NCBI GenBank assembly: GCA_041666155.1
Contig: JBAYHM010000042.1
Span: forward strand, 1-20,433
Length of the DNA stretch: 20,433 nucleotides
Direction: 5' to 3'
Source of the DNA: SZUA-426 sp041666155
Lineage (GTDB): Bacteria; Spirochaetota; Spirochaetia; Treponematales; Breznakiellaceae
Part shown: positions 6,808 through 14,364 of the stretch, piece by piece
Numbering within the stretch: position 1 is the first letter of the stretch
Layout of the letters: each line of letters starts with the position of its first letter
Translations under genes and position numbers: made by a program
Notes under the pieces: model-generated
Seen by the model: only the letters and a program-made list of their open reading frames with translations
Told to the model about the DNA's origin: nothing
The model's database searches: none

Positions 6808-7680
6808 ATGAGCGATGTTTTGCCGCAATCGTTTCTCTACTTCATCGCCCCTCATATTGATCGTTTTGAAATGCTGTTCAACCTGTTACGGGATCGAGCG
6901 CTATCCCCGACTACGGTAGAGCTCGCAGACAGTCGGCTCATTGTCGTCACACCGGAGCGAACGCCGGTGTCTTCCAAGCCTAGAACTGTTTTAGTTGCCC
7001 ATTACGACCGAGCGGCAGACAGTCCCGGCGCGAACGATAACAGCGCCGCCGTCTTTCAACTGATGGCAACGGCGACTCGCTTGCGCGCAGAGGGTACGGA
7101 TGGGTGGGTAGTCGTATTCACCGATCGGGAAGAGAGCGCCGGGGCGGCTGGAGCGCGAAGCCAGGGGGCGTACGCCTTGGCGGAAGGTTTCAAAGCGATA
7201 GGACTCTCCGAATCCCACTTCTTCATTTTCGACGCCTGTGGCCGGGGTGATACCATCATCGTCTCTACCACCGTTGAGTCTCTAAACATCGAAGCGAAAC
7301 ACATTAAACGCAACGCCAGAGAGCTCAGGCTTCGGGCTTTGGAAACGGGGCGACTTTCTTCGGGTGGACGTATTTTGCTCGCGCCGACGCCTTTTTCCGA
7401 CGATGCCGGTTTTCTCGCGGCGGGTATCGCGGCGCAGACCATCACGCTGCTGCCCGCTAAAGAAGCAGCGGCCCTCGCGCGGGAACTCCGAAACAAACCG
7501 GATTACGCATCTTCCCTTATAAATAAAAGAGCGCGCGACGCCCTTGAGCCGCGCGCGTATAAAACTTTCATGCCCGATACTTGGAAAAGACTTCACGGGA
7601 AAGCGGACGACGCTCAGTCGTTGACGCCCGCATCATTCCCTCTCATTGAACGCTTTGCACACGACCTCATCAATCGCTAA
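6808..7680 (+). CDS. M28-family (Zn aminopeptidase-like) protein, probably degenerate
   Basis: The protein has 290 residues from ATG 6808; an in-frame ATG at 6745, overlapping the hslO start, would add 21 poorly structured residues. Family M28 landmarks are visible: VLVAHYDRAADSPGANDNSAAV (H65, D67, GANDN with D77), FTDREES (E108/E109), FIFDACGRGD (D142) and a C-terminal SDDAGFLAAGIAAQTITLLP. The last motif usually reads SDHxxF, with His as a zinc ligand; here it is D199. Loss of that histidine suggests impaired zinc binding, yet the other residues remain. No signal peptide is visible, so it is cytosolic. It is transcribed divergently from hslO and converges on pgi with 26 bases between. Substrate unknown. 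Confidence 0.75.
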   Translation: MSDVLPQSFLYFIAPHIDRFEMLFNLLRDRALSPTTVELADSRLIVVTPERTPVSSKPRTVLVAHYDRAADSPGANDNSAAVFQLMATATRLRAEGTDGWVVVFTDREESAGAAGARSQGAYALAEGFKAIGLSESHFFIFDACGRGDTIIVSTTVESLNIEAKHIKRNARELRLRALETGRLSSGGRILLAPTPFSDDAGFLAAGIAAQTITLLPAKEAAALARELRNKPDYASSLINKRARDALEPRAYKTFMPDTWKRLHGKADDAQSLTPASFPLIERFAHDLINR

Positions 7681-7706
7681 AAATCGATAAAAGCGCTGAA
7701 CAGTAT

Positions 7707-9278
7707 TTAGATTTCCAGAAGTTCCGAATACGCGTCCAAAGCGGCATCCCCGCTTTTCCCGGAAAGTACTTTTTTAGCCAGAACCTTGCCGAGCTGAACA
7801 CCTTCCTGGTCAAAGCTGTTTACGTTCCACAAGAATCCTTGGAACATCACTTTATTCTCAAAATGGGCTAAGAGCGCGCCGAGTACCTCCGGCGTTAATT
7901 CTTTACCGTAAATCAAACTGGAAGGACGGCCGCCTAAGAAATTCTTATTAGGATCGGCATCTTCCTTCCCTTTCGCGAAAGCGACGATTTGAGCCGCAAG
8001 ATTGGCTTTAAGCTTCGTCTGGCTGCTTGACCCCTCCACTTCGACATCATCCTTCCTCTGGCTCTCGGAAAATCCGACAAACTGGAGCGGTACCACATCG
8101 GTGCCCTGGTGTAGAAGTTGGAAAAAAGAATGTTGGCCGTTCGTCCCAGGCTCTCCAAAAATCACTGGACCGGTTGAGTACAAAAGCTTCTCGCCGCGAC
8201 GATTAACGTGCTTGCCGTTTGATTCCATGTCGAGCTGCTGCAGATGGGCAGGAAAACGACAAAGCGCTTGGCTGTACGGAAGCACAGCCGTGTAGGTGTA
8301 ACCGAGCACGTTGCGCTCGTACACACCGATCAAAGCGTCCATGAGGCTCGCGTTCTTTTTAATGTCGGCATTGAGCGCGGCCGCGTCTGACTCGTGCGCG
8401 CCTCGGAGAAAATCCAAAAATACTTTTTTCCCGTAAGCCAAAGATAAAATCACGCCGCCGACAGCAGAACTGGAAGAATACCGACCGCCGATAAAATCAT
8501 CGATGTAAAAGGAATCAAGATATGCGGAATTATGCGCTAAAGGACTTGTTTCACTTGTTACGGCAACGAGGTGCTTGGAAGGATCGAGCCCGGCCGACTT
8601 GAGCTTGGCCTTCACGAAGAGCTCGTTGGCGAGAGTTTCCTGGGTCGTTCCGCTCTTGGAAACAAGCACGAACAGAGTTCGGGAAAGATTCAAAGAAGAC
8701 AGAACTTGGGCGCCATCATCGGGATCGACATTGGAAATGAAGGAAGCTTTCATGCGCAGCGACCCGTTTTTCACCGCCCAATTTTCTAGAGCAAGGTACA
8801 GAGCGCGCGGTCCCAAGTCGGAACCGCCAATACCGATTTGCACAACGGCGTCGAATTTCTTCTCGGCGTGAACTTTGTCCGTGAAAGCGCCGAATCGCTC
8901 AAGTTCTCCGGCATAGAATGCGCCGATATCGTTGCCTTCATATACCACAGGTTTTCCAAGAGGAGCACCGCAAGCGCGAAGCAGGTGATGAAGCACCAAG
9001 CGTTTTTCGCCGGTGTTCATGACTTCTCCGTCCAGGATCATCTTGTATTTTTGGATAACCTGCTGTTCATCGGCGAGCTTCTGTAACAAAGACAAGCTCT
9101 CTTCGTTTACCGTTTTTGCGGCATACGAATAGGTTAAGGCCCCCGCCATCGGCACACGGTACGCCTTAACCCGTTCGGCGGTTAGCGCATGACGGAATTC
9201 AAAAGTACTGGAAGCTTTTTTAAGCGCGAGCAATTTCTTGAACGCGTCTATCTTATCGAGATCATTGAAAGATACCAT
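7707..9278 (-). CDS. pgi: Glucose-6-phosphate isomerase
   Basis: This 523-residue enzyme interconverts glucose 6-phosphate and fructose 6-phosphate (EC 5.3.1.9), the second step of glycolysis. All signatures are intact: IGIGGSDLGPRAL (148-160), the sugar-phosphate loop SKSGTTQET (207-215), FIGGRYSSSSAVGG (262-275), MESNGK with catalytic E352, GEPGTNGQH with catalytic H383, and NSFDQEGVQLGK ending in catalytic K498. AAGGAG (minus, 9285-9290) overlaps the argR stop codon and lies 6 bases before the ATG, so pgi is the second gene of an argR-pgi operon. This ties a central glycolytic enzyme to transcription from the argR promoter. It converges with the M28-like gene and no terminator hairpin is visible in the 26-base gap. 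Confidence 0.98.
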   Translation of the reverse strand: MVSFNDLDKIDAFKKLLALKKASSTFEFRHALTAERVKAYRVPMAGALTYSYAAKTVNEESLSLLQKLADEQQVIQKYKMILDGEVMNTGEKRLVLHHLLRACGAPLGKPVVYEGNDIGAFYAGELERFGAFTDKVHAEKKFDAVVQIGIGGSDLGPRALYLALENWAVKNGSLRMKASFISNVDPDDGAQVLSSLNLSRTLFVLVSKSGTTQETLANELFVKAKLKSAGLDPSKHLVAVTSETSPLAHNSAYLDSFYIDDFIGGRYSSSSAVGGVILSLAYGKKVFLDFLRGAHESDAAALNADIKKNASLMDALIGVYERNVLGYTYTAVLPYSQALCRFPAHLQQLDMESNGKHVNRRGEKLLYSTGPVIFGEPGTNGQHSFFQLLHQGTDVVPLQFVGFSESQRKDDVEVEGSSSQTKLKANLAAQIVAFAKGKEDADPNKNFLGGRPSSLIYGKELTPEVLGALLAHFENKVMFQGFLWNVNSFDQEGVQLGKVLAKKVLSGKSGDAALDAYSELLEI

Positions 9279-9288
9279 CGCACTCTCC

Positions 9289-9762
9289 TTAATCTTCGAT
9301 TTCAGGCATTTTCTCTTTCATCTGCCGCATAAAGTCTTCACCGCTTATGCCTTCGCGCAAGCAAACGAACACTGTATTGTCGCGCCCGGATATAGTCCCC
9401 AGAACCTCATCCAGCGCCAAATTATCAACGGCAAGAGCGACCGAATCCGAATGCCCCGAGTAGGTCTTGATAACGACCATATTCAAGGCCCAATCTATCG
9501 AAATATACCCGCGAAGAAAATCCTGAACGAAAGTTCGTTCAGTTTCCTGGCGATCATCGTCTCCCGGCAAAGAGTATACGTAGCCGTTATGGCCATCGGA
9601 AATTTTACCAACTTTGAGCAACTTCAAATCACGGGAGAGCGTTGCTTGGGTAACAAGAAAACCTTCTTTCTGCAAATGTCCGAGAAGTGTTTCCTGAGAT
9701 TCAATACGGTACGTCTTGATTAGTTTTCTGATGGCCTTCAGGCGGGTCAATCGTTCTTTCAC
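9289..9762 (-). CDS. argR: ArgR/AhrC-family arginine repressor
   Basis: The protein has 157 residues from GTG at 9760-9762, matching the 150-156 of the family. The GTG is preceded by GGAG (9768-9771) at 5 bases and lies downstream of a strong promoter, whereas the longest frame (to 9828) starts upstream of it. The N-terminal winged helix contains RLKAIRKLIKTYRIESQETLLGHL and the DNA-reading TQATLSRDLKLL. The C-terminal hexamerisation/arginine domain shows NMVVIKTYSGHSDSVALAVD and VLGTISGRDNTVFV. The ligand motif is unusual: canonical proteins have PG(N/T)A and GTIAGDDT, here SGHSD and GTISGRDNT with one extra residue, so effector affinity or identity may differ. It is followed by pgi, with no arginine genes in the window. 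ARG-box-like half-sites cover its own promoter, suggesting autoregulation. Confidence 0.9.
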   Translation of the reverse strand: MKERLTRLKAIRKLIKTYRIESQETLLGHLQKEGFLVTQATLSRDLKLLKVGKISDGHNGYVYSLPGDDDRQETERTFVQDFLRGYISIDWALNMVVIKTYSGHSDSVALAVDNLALDEVLGTISGRDNTVFVCLREGISGEDFMRQMKEKMPEIED

Positions 9763-9770
9763 CGTAACTC

Positions 9771-9835
9771 CATGAATATTTATGTCGACTCGCTGCATAA
9801 ACATACGATGAAGACGCCATTTATGCAAGTATGTT
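9771..9835. promoter_or_regulatory. ARG-box-like operator region at the argR promoter
   Basis: CATGAATATTTATG (9771-9784) matches the left half of the Bacillus-type ARG box CATGAATAAAAATKCAAK. TTATGCAAG (9821-9829) matches its right half. TGCATAAA (9794-9801) and TTTATGCA (9820-9827) form an 8-base inverted repeat, and AACATAC (9800-9806) and GTATGTT (9829-9835) form a second interleaved one. These sites overlap the -10 and -35 of argR, the expected place for an autoregulatory operator. No complete canonical box is present. Confidence 0.5.
9800..9828 (-). promoter_or_regulatory. argR-pgi promoter
   Basis: On the minus strand TTGCAT (9823-9828), a 17-base spacer and TATGTT (9800-9805) form a good sigma70-type promoter. 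The transcript would start near 9793, about 30 bases before the GTG at 9762 and with its GGAG ribosome binding site included. Confidence 0.65.
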
Positions 9836-9886
9836 AGAGGCCTTTAGTACAGAACTGAAAGGTCCGATAGTATAAGGGGGACGTTT

Positions 9887-11338
9887 GTGGAGAAAGAAGG
9901 CCGAGAACCGGAACCTAACAAAAGCACTGAAAATTCTTCACAAGCCGAGCAAGGCATTACCTCCAAATCCACTATTTTGGGTAATAGGAAAGACGACGGA
10001 ACTATAGATATCTCATTTAAAGAAAATGATTTAGAAGCAATTTCAGATTTCCACCCCCCGATTGGAAACGGACAAGCGCTCACCCCTGATTACATTTCGT
10101 CAATGCTCGATCGCCTATCAGTAACCTTCGGTGTCAATTGGGATGCTATCCAGGAAGCTACCCTTGAATGCAACCTGAATCGTAAAATAGTTCATGGTGT
10201 CGTCATCGCGCGCGGCGAAGCGCCGGTCACTGAAGTACGTGAGTATTTTGAAACGAATCCCGTTTTCCGCAACTGGCCGCGGATCCCCAACGGTGACGTG
10301 CCTCGAATCGATTATCGCGAAATAAGCCCTTTTGTGTTGGTAAAAAAAGGTCAAATACTCGCCAGACTACGACCGAAGATTGAAGGCAAAGATGGTAAGA
10401 ATGTTCGCGGGGATACGATTCCTCATACGATTTCCAATCCAACAGGCGCGACGAGCGGTCCAAATACGCGAACGACAGGGGATGTCATCGTCGCGGCCTG
10501 CGACGGTAGACTTGCGGAAAAAGGCACGGAACTCATCGTCGAAGAGATTCTGGAAGTTAAGGGCTCCGTCGGTTACAAAACGGGTCACATTCTTTTCCCC
10601 GGTGACGTCATAATCCAGGGCACCGTCGCAGACGGTTTTAAGGTCTACGCGGGTGGATCCATTGTATCGAAGCAAACCTTCGATGCGACTGAGGTCGTAG
10701 CCAAGAAAGACCTGATTGTTGCCGGAGGCATCGTCGGAAGAATTCAAGCGTCAATAAAAGTCGGCGGAACTTTACGAGCTAAATTCATCCAGAATTGTCG
10801 TGTCGCGTGCCGAGGCCCCGTCATAGTCGGCACAGCCGTTATTAATTCTCGGATCTATACGCTGGACAAGTTGGATTTAGGCGATAAAGGACGACTGATA
10901 GGCGGTGAAATATTCGCGGTGCATGGAGTTCACGCGTTAGGAATAGGAAGTGAAGGCGGAACGGGAACTAAGATTCATTGCGGCATCGATTTTACCGTTC
11001 AACAGGAATTAGATCGGGCAAATGAGATGATGCGGCTTTATACACAAAAACAAGCGAAACTTCGTGAATACCTGGCGCAGCTTCCGGAAAAAGACCTCGC
11101 GAAATTAGAGATTGACGCAAAGCTTTCGGCGGAAATCAGCGCATTGGCCGGCAGGATAGGATCTATGCTCGGAAAGCTTGATGCTAACGATGCGGCGACG
11201 ATCGAAGTAGTTGGGGAAATACGACCGGGAACCTTGATCGAAATATGCCACATCGCGTTCTTTACCGACCAAAGTTATAAAAAAGTCCGCTTCCGTTTGG
11301 ATAAGACGAATGGAAGGCTTATACATGAAAATCTGTAA
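9887..11338 (+). CDS. fapA: FapA / DUF342 polymer-forming-type protein
   Basis: The protein has 483 residues from GTG 9887, with AAGGGGG six bases upstream. The first 40 residues are polar and low in complexity. The FapA N-terminal domain follows at about 38-215: GTIDISFKENDLEAISDFHPPIGNG, ALTPDYISSMLDRLSVTFGVN, KKGQILARLRPKIEGKDGKNVRG and TTGDVIVAACDGRLAEKG. A right-handed beta-helix region rich in Gly/Val/Ile (FPGDVIIQGTVADGFKVYAGGSIVSK, AKKDLIVAGGIVGRIQASIKVGGTLRAKFI) follows at about 215-365, and then a coiled coil at about 370-450. Family members take part in flagellar assembly or polar localisation in Vibrio and are widespread, largely uncharacterised, in spirochaetes and clostridia. 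It is upstream of a TM2 gene on the same strand and divergent from argR. The family is clear; a flagellar role here is inference. Confidence 0.85.
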   Translation: MEKEGREPEPNKSTENSSQAEQGITSKSTILGNRKDDGTIDISFKENDLEAISDFHPPIGNGQALTPDYISSMLDRLSVTFGVNWDAIQEATLECNLNRKIVHGVVIARGEAPVTEVREYFETNPVFRNWPRIPNGDVPRIDYREISPFVLVKKGQILARLRPKIEGKDGKNVRGDTIPHTISNPTGATSGPNTRTTGDVIVAACDGRLAEKGTELIVEEILEVKGSVGYKTGHILFPGDVIIQGTVADGFKVYAGGSIVSKQTFDATEVVAKKDLIVAGGIVGRIQASIKVGGTLRAKFIQNCRVACRGPVIVGTAVINSRIYTLDKLDLGDKGRLIGGEIFAVHGVHALGIGSEGGTGTKIHCGIDFTVQQELDRANEMMRLYTQKQAKLREYLAQLPEKDLAKLEIDAKLSAEISALAGRIGSMLGKLDANDAATIEVVGEIRPGTLIEICHIAFFTDQSYKKVRFRLDKTNGRLIHENL

Positions 11339-11352
11339 AAAACAAATCCGAC

Positions 11353-11382
11353 TTGTTCGAGTACCGATCTAAATAGTATTAT
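11353..11382 (+). promoter_or_regulatory. Putative promoter of the TM2 gene
   Basis: TTGTTC (11353-11358) and TATTAT (11377-11382) are 18 bases apart in the 100-base gap after fapA. The start site would be near 11390, leaving a leader of about 50 bases that contains GGAGG at 11429-11433. The gap otherwise holds no visible terminator. Confidence 0.4.
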
Positions 11383-11438
11383 GGAAACCAGCAAGTCGCT
11401 GTTCGCGGACGAACAATTTTCTTTCTTCGGAGGTTTCC

Positions 11439-11948
11439 GTGTATAAGGTCTGGGTAGCCTACTTGCTTTGGCTTGTTTCCGGATTCGGAGCCCTCGGATT
11501 CCATCGTTTTTACTTGAACAAGCCCGCTACGGGAGTGCTTTGGATCTTCACCGGCGGACTTGCCATGGTTGGATCTATCTATGATTTCCTAACCATGAGT
11601 TCCCAAGTTCGAGATGCGAATATCCGTGCCGAAGTGCGTCGCGCTCTTGAAATGGGCGCCCGCAGTCCGATCGCTCCCGTTTTCCGCTACGGCGGCGATG
11701 AATTGAGTGATTACCGGCGTAAAGAAAGTTTGGAACGAACCATTCTGCGCGTCGCAAGAAAGAACTCCGGAATCGCGACCCCCAGCGAAGTAGCTCTGGA
11801 AGCGGACGCTCCGATTGAAGAAGCAAAGTCGGCGTTGGAAAAGCTCGCGGCCAAAGGCTTTGCGGAAATGAAAATCCGAAAATCAGGCGCGATTGTGTTC
11901 GTCTTTTCGGAATTCGTGCCCGATAATTCCGAGTTTGAAGATATTTAG
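11439..11948 (+). CDS. TM2-domain membrane protein with C-terminal winged-helix-like domain
   Basis: The protein has 169 residues from GTG 11439, chosen because GGAGG lies 5 bases upstream. Residues 2-53 are a TM2 domain: a first membrane helix (WVAYLLWLVSGFGALG), the signature GFHRFYLNK, a second helix (GVLWIFTGGLAMVGSI) and the YDF motif. A charged linker follows. Residues about 96-158 look like a winged helix: ERTILRVARKNSGIATPSEVALEA, a recognition-like helix PIEEAKSALEKLAAKG and a beta wing ending VFVFSEF. The domain resembles the small regulatory fold often fused to sensors, where it can bind DNA or protein. It lies downstream of fapA with its own likely promoter and converges on mutS2 with 16 bases between. 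TM2 proteins have no single known function; a membrane-tethered regulator is inference. Confidence 0.8.
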   Translation: MYKVWVAYLLWLVSGFGALGFHRFYLNKPATGVLWIFTGGLAMVGSIYDFLTMSSQVRDANIRAEVRRALEMGARSPIAPVFRYGGDELSDYRRKESLERTILRVARKNSGIATPSEVALEADAPIEEAKSALEKLAAKGFAEMKIRKSGAIVFVFSEFVPDNSEFEDI

Positions 11949-11964
11949 ATTGCCTAGGACTTCG

Positions 11965-14364
11965 TCAACGCTTCAAAACCACAAATGTTTTTCCGTACCC
12001 GCCGTCTTCCGGCCGCGCAAAATAATAGTCCGCAACCACCGCTTGGCTCTTTAGATATTCATGCACGGCACGTTGAAGCACTCCATCTCCTTTTCCGTGG
12101 ATAACCGAAAATTCATACAAACCCGAAATCGCGGCCGAATCGACTTGCCGACGAAGAGCGTCAAGGGCTTCTTCCCAACGATACCCGCGCAGGTTAAGTT
12201 CTAAAACGGGTGCGGCACCGCCCGCCAAATCCGCGACCATGATTTCAACGCGGCCGGTTTCCGCTTTTTTTACCGCGGGGATAAGATCACGTTCCGCCAA
12301 GGTCATTTTCATAGCCCCGATTTCTACAACCCAAAAACCTTTCTTAGCGCCGCGAACCACTACACCCCGCCGCCGAGAGGGACCGGTGAACACCTCAACG
12401 CCCGCTACGATTTTCGATGGCGCCATTTCCGAAGATTCTTCGGTGGGTTTGTTTTCCGGTTCCTTTTTGAGCGTTCGCTCCTCTCGGTACAAAGAGTCGG
12501 CCTCTTCGTCGCGCCGGGAAGATTCCTCTGCCGCGGACCGTTCCAAATCTGCCAGGAATTCCTTTACCCTGAGCGTCTTTTCTCGGGTTATATCGCCTTC
12601 GCGCAATTCCCTAACTAGGTTTTCCAGGGTTTTACGGCTTTCTCCGAGCAGTCGATTAAGAGAACCTACACCTAAAGACCGTAGTTCCGCTTCTTTTTGT
12701 TTGAGCCGCAATTCTCGCAAATCGTTTTTTCGCTGTTGATCGCGTAAAAGAGTTTCCTGGGATTTGTGGTCTTCCTCCACTTTTTCCAACTCCCGATGTT
12801 TTGTTTTAAGTCCTTTTATGAGTTCGGAAATATCGGCGCGTTCTTCGTCCAGGTACGTTCGCGCGCGGGAAACGATGGCCTCAGGCAGACCATTACGCGC
12901 GGCGATATCCAGGGCATGACTTTCACCGGGAATACCGATGACTATTCGGTAAGTAGGACTCAAGGTCCTTGAATCGAAGTCCACAGACGCGTTGACAACC
13001 CCTTCTTTCGTGTATCCATAATTTTTAAGGATACCGTGATGGGTGGTTGTAAGTACGCGTGAACGACGTTCGATAAAAAGATCCAGGAGGGACATCGCGA
13101 TTGCGCTCCCCTCCTCCGGGTCCGTTCCCGAACCGAGTTCATCAAGTAGAACCAAAGAGTTTTCCGTCGCGATGCCGCAAATGGAAGCCATGTTCGTCAT
13201 ATGCGCGGAGAAAGTGGACAACGATTGACTGATCGATTGCTCATCCCCGATATCCGCGTATACTCCGTCAAAGATCGGTAAGGTCGTACCTTCCGAAACT
13301 GGAAGCGCCAGACCGAATTGGTTCATGAGCGCAAAAAGGCCGACCGTTTTGAGCGCTACGGTTTTGCCGCCCGTATTCGGTCCCGTGACGATAACGACAC
13401 GCGTAGCTGAGTCCATCGATAAATCGATAGGAACGGCGTTTGTCCCCAACATAGGATGACGGGCGCCTTTGAGCGCCAGGCGGCCACAGGGCGCGTCGGC
13501 GAAGAATCCTTTGGCATCCAGCGCATAACGAGCGCGGGCACGCAGGCGGTCAAGTTCCAACACGCGCTCGCGAAGCTCCACCAGTTCGTCTTTTTTTTCG
13601 CCGATTCGAGCAGTCAGCTCCCGGAGGACACGGGCTACTTCAGCGGCAAGACGTCTTTCCTCCATGAGGATGTTGTTGTTTTTTTCGACAACTTCTTCCG
13701 GTTCTACAAAAATTGTTTGGCCGGTGGCTGAGACCTCATGCACTATGCCTTTGATCCGAGAGCGATAATTAGCCTTCAGCGCGAGTACCAGACGTCCATC
13801 ACGCTGAGTGGCGACCTCTGATTGGAGCATCCGACGCGTCTCATCATCACTAAGGTATCGATTGGTGATATTTTCCAACTCTTTTCGCAGACCGCTTATA
13901 CGCCGCTTTATTTCGCGGAATGAGGGCAAGTCCCGAAGCGTCCCATCCCGCTCTAAAACGGCAAAAACTTCCTTTGACACCGAAGAACAATCGGGTAGAT
14001 GAGATGCCGCTTCCTTCAAGAGTTCACCGACAGCCTCTCCGGATAGCCACTTGCCGAGCGCGGAAGCTGAATCGGTAAAAAGACCAAGCGCATAGGCTTC
14101 TTCCAGTTCTAGCGAAACACCTTCCTTACCCAAACGAGGAAGAAGCGGTCCGATAGCCGGAAGACTGAGCGATGGCTGCGCGTTGGTTGACATCAGAAGA
14201 GCGACAAACTGGGCTACCGATTCCTTAAGAATAGAGACGGCTGTCGGATCGACTAGAATGTCTTCCTCACCCATAAGCGCGGTCGCTTCGACACTCAGGC
14301 AGCGGTCGGCGACACGGGAACGAATCGTATCGAATTCAAGGAGGCGAAGAACTTTGGCGTTCAT
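11965..14364 (-). CDS. mutS2: MutS2 family ATPase with C-terminal Smr domain
   Basis: This 799-residue protein matches the usual length of about 780. It lacks the MutS mismatch-recognition domain. The core/clamp region includes RDGRLVLALKANYRSRIKGIVHEVSATGQTIFVEP (188-222). The ATPase has Walker A GPNTGGKT (328-335), Walker B LVLLDELGSGTDPEEG (404-419) and the TTHHG loop (440-444). A charged coiled coil spans about 510-640, then a KOW-like segment and an Smr domain (721-799) with VIHGKGDG (754-761). The Smr LDLRG/LDLHG motif reads LNLRG: Asp is replaced by N724, which could weaken nuclease activity. MutS2 restrains recombination in some bacteria and splits collided ribosomes in Bacillus (also called RqcU). 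The ATG overlaps the rsgA stop by ATGA, so the two are coupled; both are tied to ribosomes. Confidence 0.96.
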   Translation of the reverse strand: MNAKVLRLLEFDTIRSRVADRCLSVEATALMGEEDILVDPTAVSILKESVAQFVALLMSTNAQPSLSLPAIGPLLPRLGKEGVSLELEEAYALGLFTDSASALGKWLSGEAVGELLKEAASHLPDCSSVSKEVFAVLERDGTLRDLPSFREIKRRISGLRKELENITNRYLSDDETRRMLQSEVATQRDGRLVLALKANYRSRIKGIVHEVSATGQTIFVEPEEVVEKNNNILMEERRLAAEVARVLRELTARIGEKKDELVELRERVLELDRLRARARYALDAKGFFADAPCGRLALKGARHPMLGTNAVPIDLSMDSATRVVIVTGPNTGGKTVALKTVGLFALMNQFGLALPVSEGTTLPIFDGVYADIGDEQSISQSLSTFSAHMTNMASICGIATENSLVLLDELGSGTDPEEGSAIAMSLLDLFIERRSRVLTTTHHGILKNYGYTKEGVVNASVDFDSRTLSPTYRIVIGIPGESHALDIAARNGLPEAIVSRARTYLDEERADISELIKGLKTKHRELEKVEEDHKSQETLLRDQQRKNDLRELRLKQKEAELRSLGVGSLNRLLGESRKTLENLVRELREGDITREKTLRVKEFLADLERSAAEESSRRDEEADSLYREERTLKKEPENKPTEESSEMAPSKIVAGVEVFTGPSRRRGVVVRGAKKGFWVVEIGAMKMTLAERDLIPAVKKAETGRVEIMVADLAGGAAPVLELNLRGYRWEEALDALRRQVDSAAISGLYEFSVIHGKGDGVLQRAVHEYLKSQAVVADYYFARPEDGGYGKTFVVLKR

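Noticed and set aside
7681..7706. Terminator between the M28-like gene and pgi
   Set aside because: The 26-base gap is AT-rich but has no stem of useful length followed by a T run.
9763..9828. Longer argR start at 9828
   Set aside because: The extra 22 residues lie in the promoter and operator, exceed family length and have no Shine-Dalgarno; GTG 9762 has one.
9836..9886. Promoter for fapA
   Set aside because: The TAGTAT/TATAAG sequences near 9868-9876 are too close to the Shine-Dalgarno (a start there would remove it) and no -35 fits at 16-18 bases.
12239..12739. Ser/Arg-rich plus-strand open frame
   Set aside because: It is antisense to the coiled-coil part of mutS2, with no start signal or recognisable domain.
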